Shown here piece after piece: positions 60,841 through 64,000 of a DNA stretch of 64,000 nucleotides (its first letter is position 1; every line of letters starts with the position of its first letter). Origin of the DNA: an uncultured bacterium (GTDB lineage: Bacteria; Cyanobacteriota; Vampirovibrionia; Gastranaerophilales; Gastranaerophilaceae); the NCBI GenBank assembly GCA_902797965.1, contig CADBUY010000002.1, forward strand, positions 223,827-287,826. The letters run 5' to 3'. Below the pieces are notes generated by a model, which was not told the DNA's origin, did not search any database, and worked only from the letters and a program-made list of their open reading frames with translations. Both the position numbers and the translations under genes were made by a program.

Positions 60841-61734
60841 TTATTCTTCATCATTAAAGAAATCTTCATCGAGTTTTTTGATTTCTATTTTCGTTTTTGT
60901 TTGAACACCAATATTATGTTTTATCATCAATCTTGTTAATTCTTCACCGTCAATTAATCTGATAATTAACCCCTTTTTAGAGGCATCGTCTGCTTTTCTT
61001 CTTGCTCTTTCATCAAAATAACTTGTTGTAATAAATACCCCTTTGCGGACTGGAGAACAACTTAATGCACCTGCAAAATTTTGCATTTCTTTTTCATTGA
61101 CTTTGTTATCCGAATATCTTTTTGCTTGAAGATAAATTTTTTCTAATCCTAATTCGTCCTCATCAATAATACCATCAATACCGCCATCATGGCTGGTCGG
61201 AGTCATCGAACCAACACCGTAGTTCATTTTTTCCATAAGAATTAATACTATTCTTTCAAATTGAACAGGATCAACACTCTTTAATTTCGCTAATAATTCT
61301 TTTTTCAAGCTTTCTGTGTATAAACTTTGAGCATTTTCAATTAATTCTTCAGGAGTTTTATTTTCTTCAATATGTGTTTCTTGTAATTCTGATTTAACTT
61401 CAGGCTGATTTTCTTTATCTAAATTTTTAAGAAACCTCAAATCAATTTTTTCAGGTTTTGATTTTAATATGTTTAAACCTTTTTCGGTTATTTTAAAAGA
61501 ACCTTTTTCAGGAGATTCAATTAATTCAGAATTTTTCAAATATTGTTTTGCCCATGCAACTCGATTATACATGGTTTTTTGCAATTTACTTGGCAACCAT
61601 TCATTTCGTTCTTCTTCTGTCAAATTGTATTTATCAGACATTATATCAACCATTTCTGATAATTTAATAGGTTTTCCGTCTTTTAATAATTCTAACAACG
61701 GTAACATCAAAGTTTGAAAATCAGGAATTGCCAT
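60841..61734 (-). CDS. mrr: Mrr-type restriction endonuclease
   Basis: 297 aa. N-terminal winged-helix Mrr_N (residues 1-90: LLPLLELLKDGKPIKLSEMVDIMSDKYNLTEEERNEWLPS), charged linker, and C-terminal Mrr_cat nuclease: FERIVLILMEKMNYG near 157, SHDGGIDGIIDEDELGLEKIYLQAKRY near 183-209 with the PD-(D/E)xK-like D...QxK, and FAGALSCSPVRKGVFITTSYF. Mrr cuts methylated DNA. No methylase alongside, consistent with a type IV enzyme. Confidence 0.93.
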   Translation of the reverse strand: MAIPDFQTLMLPLLELLKDGKPIKLSEMVDIMSDKYNLTEEERNEWLPSKLQKTMYNRVAWAKQYLKNSELIESPEKGSFKITEKGLNILKSKPEKIDLRFLKNLDKENQPEVKSELQETHIEENKTPEELIENAQSLYTESLKKELLAKLKSVDPVQFERIVLILMEKMNYGVGSMTPTSHDGGIDGIIDEDELGLEKIYLQAKRYSDNKVNEKEMQNFAGALSCSPVRKGVFITTSYFDERARRKADDASKKGLIIRLIDGEELTRLMIKHNIGVQTKTKIEIKKLDEDFFNDEE

Positions 61735-61745
61735 ACTTTACCCCT

Positions 61746-62222
61746 TTACTCCTTAATTGTGCTTCTTTCCAATGCTCTTACAAATCTTGTCGGCAAGTTT
61801 TCGTGTGGGTTGATAGAACCGACTAAAATAGTTTTGCAGCCTAAAAATTTTCCTGCAAGTATGTCAGTAAGAGGTCTGTCACCTACCATTACGGCTTCAG
61901 AGGGTTTTATTCCTACTTCATCAAGATATGCCCGCATAACCTTTGGGTTTGGTTTTTTTGCACATCCTATAACTCTGCAAGGTGCAATCCTTGATGCGTT
62001 TTCAATGTAATCCCGTTTTGTATTATTTGATATTATTGCTATTTCAAAATCATTAATAAACGTATTAAACCACTCAATAGTTTCAGGCTGAAATACTGCG
62101 GATTTAGAACGCATAACGGTTGAATCAAGATCAAACATTATACATTTTATCCCCTTAGATTTTAGTTCTTCAAAGTCTATTTCATACACATTTTTTAAAT
62201 TATAGTCAGGTTTAATAAACAT
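61746..62222 (-). CDS. YqeG-family HAD-IIIA phosphatase
   Basis: 158 aa. HAD motifs CIMFDLDSTVMRS (DxD, residues 30-42), IISNNTK (Ser/Thr motif II), and VGDRPLTDILAGKFLGCKTILV (motif IV with Lys in PNPKVMRAY as motif III). Small HAD-IIIA proteins of this kind occur next to aroE or elongation factor genes in Firmicutes; the substrate is undetermined. Ten bases downstream of the U32 peptidase gene, likely co-transcribed. Confidence 0.9.
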   Translation of the reverse strand: MFIKPDYNLKNVYEIDFEELKSKGIKCIMFDLDSTVMRSKSAVFQPETIEWFNTFINDFEIAIISNNTKRDYIENASRIAPCRVIGCAKKPNPKVMRAYLDEVGIKPSEAVMVGDRPLTDILAGKFLGCKTILVGSINPHENLPTRFVRALERSTIKE

Positions 62223-62231
62223 TTTCTCTCC

Positions 62232-63500
62232 CTATGAACAGGCACATTTTGCAGCTTCATTAACACCATTTTTAATCCCAACAGTTCTGATTAATCCGTA
62301 TTCCCAGTTTTGAGGTTCTTTCGATAATTTAATCAAAAGTTCGTGGTTTGTATTTGCCAGTTCCTGTTCTTCACCTTTCAAATCAATAATTTCCGTAACT
62401 TGAGTTACAATTTTTTCTGTAGGTGTAATAAGTTCTATATCTTCGTTTTTGAAAAATTTGTTTTTAGTAATAATTCTGTAATAACCGTTTTCTTTGTTAT
62501 GGATTTCACACAAAAAGTCCGCTCCCGCAAGCCCTTTTGAGATATCATAACTGTATCCGTCAGATGGATATTCACCATTACCCAAGTAGAAACCTGTTGT
62601 ATAACCTCTGTTTCCTACTTTTAAAAGTTCTTCAAAATACGGCTGCATATCAGCATCCGGATTTTGCAAAACTAAATCTATTGCTTCTCTATACGCTTTT
62701 GCTACAGCAGAAACATAGTATAAACTCTTTGTTCTTCCCTCAACCTTAAAAGAATCAATACCTGCTTCAATCATCTCTTTCAGGTGTTTTACAAGGCATA
62801 AGTCCTTTGTAGAAAGTATGTGTGTTCCTTTTTCATCCTGAATAATTTCTTGGTATTCATTAGGTCTAGTTTCTTCAAGAAGTTTGTAACTCCACCTGCA
62901 AGGTTGTGAACAGTTACCTGAATTTGCTTTTCTTTCTCCGCCTGTCATGTAGTCACTAAGCAAGCATCTGCCTGAAAACGAAACGCATTGAGCGCCATGG
63001 ATAAAACATTCAAGCTCCATATCGGGAACCTTTTGTTTAATCTCAGCAACGTCTTTTATCGGTAATTCACGAGCTAAAATACAACGTGTTGCACCGATAT
63101 CTTGCCAGAATTTAACGGCTTCGTAGTTTAAAATATTTGCCTGAGTTGATACATGGAGCGGTGTTTTTGGCATGTATTTTTGCGCAAGCCTCATAATTCC
63201 GGGGTCACTTATAATAAGTGCATCAGGATTAGAATCAACAATTCTGTCCATGCAAGATTCAAGTGCTTTAATATCACTATTAAACCCAAAAATATTAAGG
63301 GTCAAATATGTTTTTGCACCCATCTCGTGAGCTGTATCAATTGCCAATTTAAGATTGTCCATAGTAATCAATTCGCCTTTTCTCATTGCTCTAAGGCTGA
63401 AATCGACTACTCCTAAATACACAGCATCCGCACCATATTTGATTGCGTATTTTAATTTTTCTACATTGCCCGCAGGCATTAATAATTCTGGTTTAATCAT
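62232..63500 (-). CDS. U32-family peptidase (YegQ/RlhA/TrhP group)
   Basis: 422 aa. ELLMPAGNVEKLKYAIKYGADAVYLG start, HGAQCVSFSGRCLLSDYMTGGERKANSGNCSQPCRWSYKL with the cysteine set (about 170-205) that in this family binds an Fe-S cluster, and TKDLCLVKHLKEMIEAGIDSFKVEGRTKS. Members hydroxylate tRNA or rRNA bases with prephenate-linked chemistry; which RNA here is not clear. Confidence 0.93.
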   Translation of the reverse strand: MIKPELLMPAGNVEKLKYAIKYGADAVYLGVVDFSLRAMRKGELITMDNLKLAIDTAHEMGAKTYLTLNIFGFNSDIKALESCMDRIVDSNPDALIISDPGIMRLAQKYMPKTPLHVSTQANILNYEAVKFWQDIGATRCILARELPIKDVAEIKQKVPDMELECFIHGAQCVSFSGRCLLSDYMTGGERKANSGNCSQPCRWSYKLLEETRPNEYQEIIQDEKGTHILSTKDLCLVKHLKEMIEAGIDSFKVEGRTKSLYYVSAVAKAYREAIDLVLQNPDADMQPYFEELLKVGNRGYTTGFYLGNGEYPSDGYSYDISKGLAGADFLCEIHNKENGYYRIITKNKFFKNEDIELITPTEKIVTQVTEIIDLKGEEQELANTNHELLIKLSKEPQNWEYGLIRTVGIKNGVNEAAKCACS

Positions 63501-63643
63501 AAAAGGATTGTATCATGAAATCTTTTATTTTTTCAATCTGCATTAACAGCATAATTATTATGCGTTATACTTAAAATTATTGTTTATTGTAAAAGAACTG
63601 TCTGTTTGAGAAAAAAGAACGGGAATTTTGAAAATCTCAATAA

Positions 63644-63750
63644 TTGTAGGTTAAGCATTGTTTGACTATAATTTTTAATATCATTTAATCTCAGGCTGTG
63701 CCGGACCTACAAGCTAACAATTAATTTTGTTAGTGCTTTTTTTGTTTATT
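63644..63750 (+). ncRNA. Candidate small RNA gene
   Basis: Promoter TTGTAG (63644-63649), 17-base spacer, TATAAT (63667-63672), then about 55 bases (start near 63679) ending in hairpin GCTAACAA-n6-TTGTTAGT(GC) followed by seven T (63713-63745). The transcribed part contains GGCTGTGCCGGACCTAC. No ORF. Lies in the 329-base gap upstream of the U32 gene. A short imperfect repeat with TTTGAGAA.AAAGAAC flanks it (63605 and 63800). Confidence 0.4.
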
Positions 63751-63829
63751 AACATTTTTAACAAATTTTGTTAATAACTTATTATAAAATAATAGTCGGT
63801 TTGAGAAGAAAGAACAGAGATATTGAGAA

Positions 63830-64000
63830 TTATATTTTTTGATAAATACCCAAATATAATTCTTTAAAAGTACTTAAAATTTCAGAATTTTGTACATCTT
63901 GAAAATATGGATCTGATATAAAATATCCATCTTCTGTTTTTAGTATTCGCTTTATTTGCTTCATAGTTTTTGCATAATCATTATCTGATAAGTAACCAAA
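63830..64000 (-). CDS. Partial CDS cut by the window end
   Basis: Minus strand frame is open from the window end to TAA at 63830: 56 codons reading FGYLSDNDYAKTMKQIKRILKTEDGYFISDPYFQ...LYLGIYQKI. The composition is protein-like (D/K/Y-rich, charged) and no stop interrupts it. The start lies outside the window. Family not recognised. Confidence 0.55.
   Translation of the reverse strand, partial: FGYLSDNDYAKTMKQIKRILKTEDGYFISDPYFQDVQNSEILSTFKELYLGIYQKI

Noticed and set aside
1..64000. tRNA, rRNA or tmRNA genes
   Set aside because: No T-loop GGTTCGA-type signature with matching acceptor stem, nor rRNA core sequence, was seen on either strand; subtle ones could be missed by eye.

Overview
This is an AT-rich chromosomal window (by eye about one third G+C) with bacterial housekeeping genes and no photosynthesis genes. 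The best fit is a non-photosynthetic cyanobacterial relative of the Gastranaerophilales / Melainabacteria (Vampirovibrionia) type, probably gut-associated. Support: a SigF-like group 3 sigma factor next to a prepilin peptidase, an adjacent lysA-cdaA pair, a DprA/SLOG-like protein of a kind I associate with cyanobacteria, and several lineage-type hypothetical proteins with a short N-terminal F-x-[AGS] motif. The assignment is inference; no rRNA or tRNA gene is visible.

Layout. 1-3.8 kb: membrane protein, GlcF-like Fe-S protein, a MITE-like repeat and an AT-rich gene with a JAMM-like motif. 3.8-11.4 kb: uvrA, a palindrome-bounded non-coding element, speH, aroE, glmU, and a radical SAM gene with a triplicated 5' end. 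11.4-19.3 kb: a 15-gene S10-spc ribosomal protein operon (rpsJ to rpsN, minus strand) that stops at rpsN beside a repeat cluster. 19.3-31 kb: repeat-rich gap, pcrA, DprA-like and HEAT-like genes, secreted VWA, WG-repeat and TPR/NHL proteins, miaA, and a second palindrome-bounded element. 31-38.7 kb: lysozyme-fold/EF-hand protein, a frameshifted gene, an EmrB-like exporter, a candidate type I toxin-antitoxin locus, a divergent Dxs, two hypotheticals and RNase P RNA. 38.7-47.2 kb: a 787-aa lineage protein, ribF, an Fmt-like gene, a long acidic protein ending in a PcrA-like Tudor domain, and rpmE. 47.2-58.5 kb: YitT, cdaA-lysA-apt-glycosyltransferase, pilD-sigF, mlaE-ilvE and rph. 58.5-64 kb: aminotransferase, a zeta-like kinase with a small partner, an Mrr endonuclease with a small partner, a YqeG-like phosphatase, a U32 peptidase, a candidate sRNA and a cut-off gene.

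The strongest unusual signals are: (1) the octamer TTTACCCC/GGGGTAAA, 28 copies seen by eye and concentrated in the first 25 kb; (2) a compact type I toxin-antitoxin candidate at 34.76-35.06 kb with an antisense promoter and an antisense terminator overlapping the toxin ORF; (3) two families of palindromic non-coding elements; (4) a PcrA-type C-terminal Tudor domain reused on an acidic, otherwise unrelated protein; (5) small two-gene accessory modules (zeta-like plus 63 aa, Mrr plus 114 aa).
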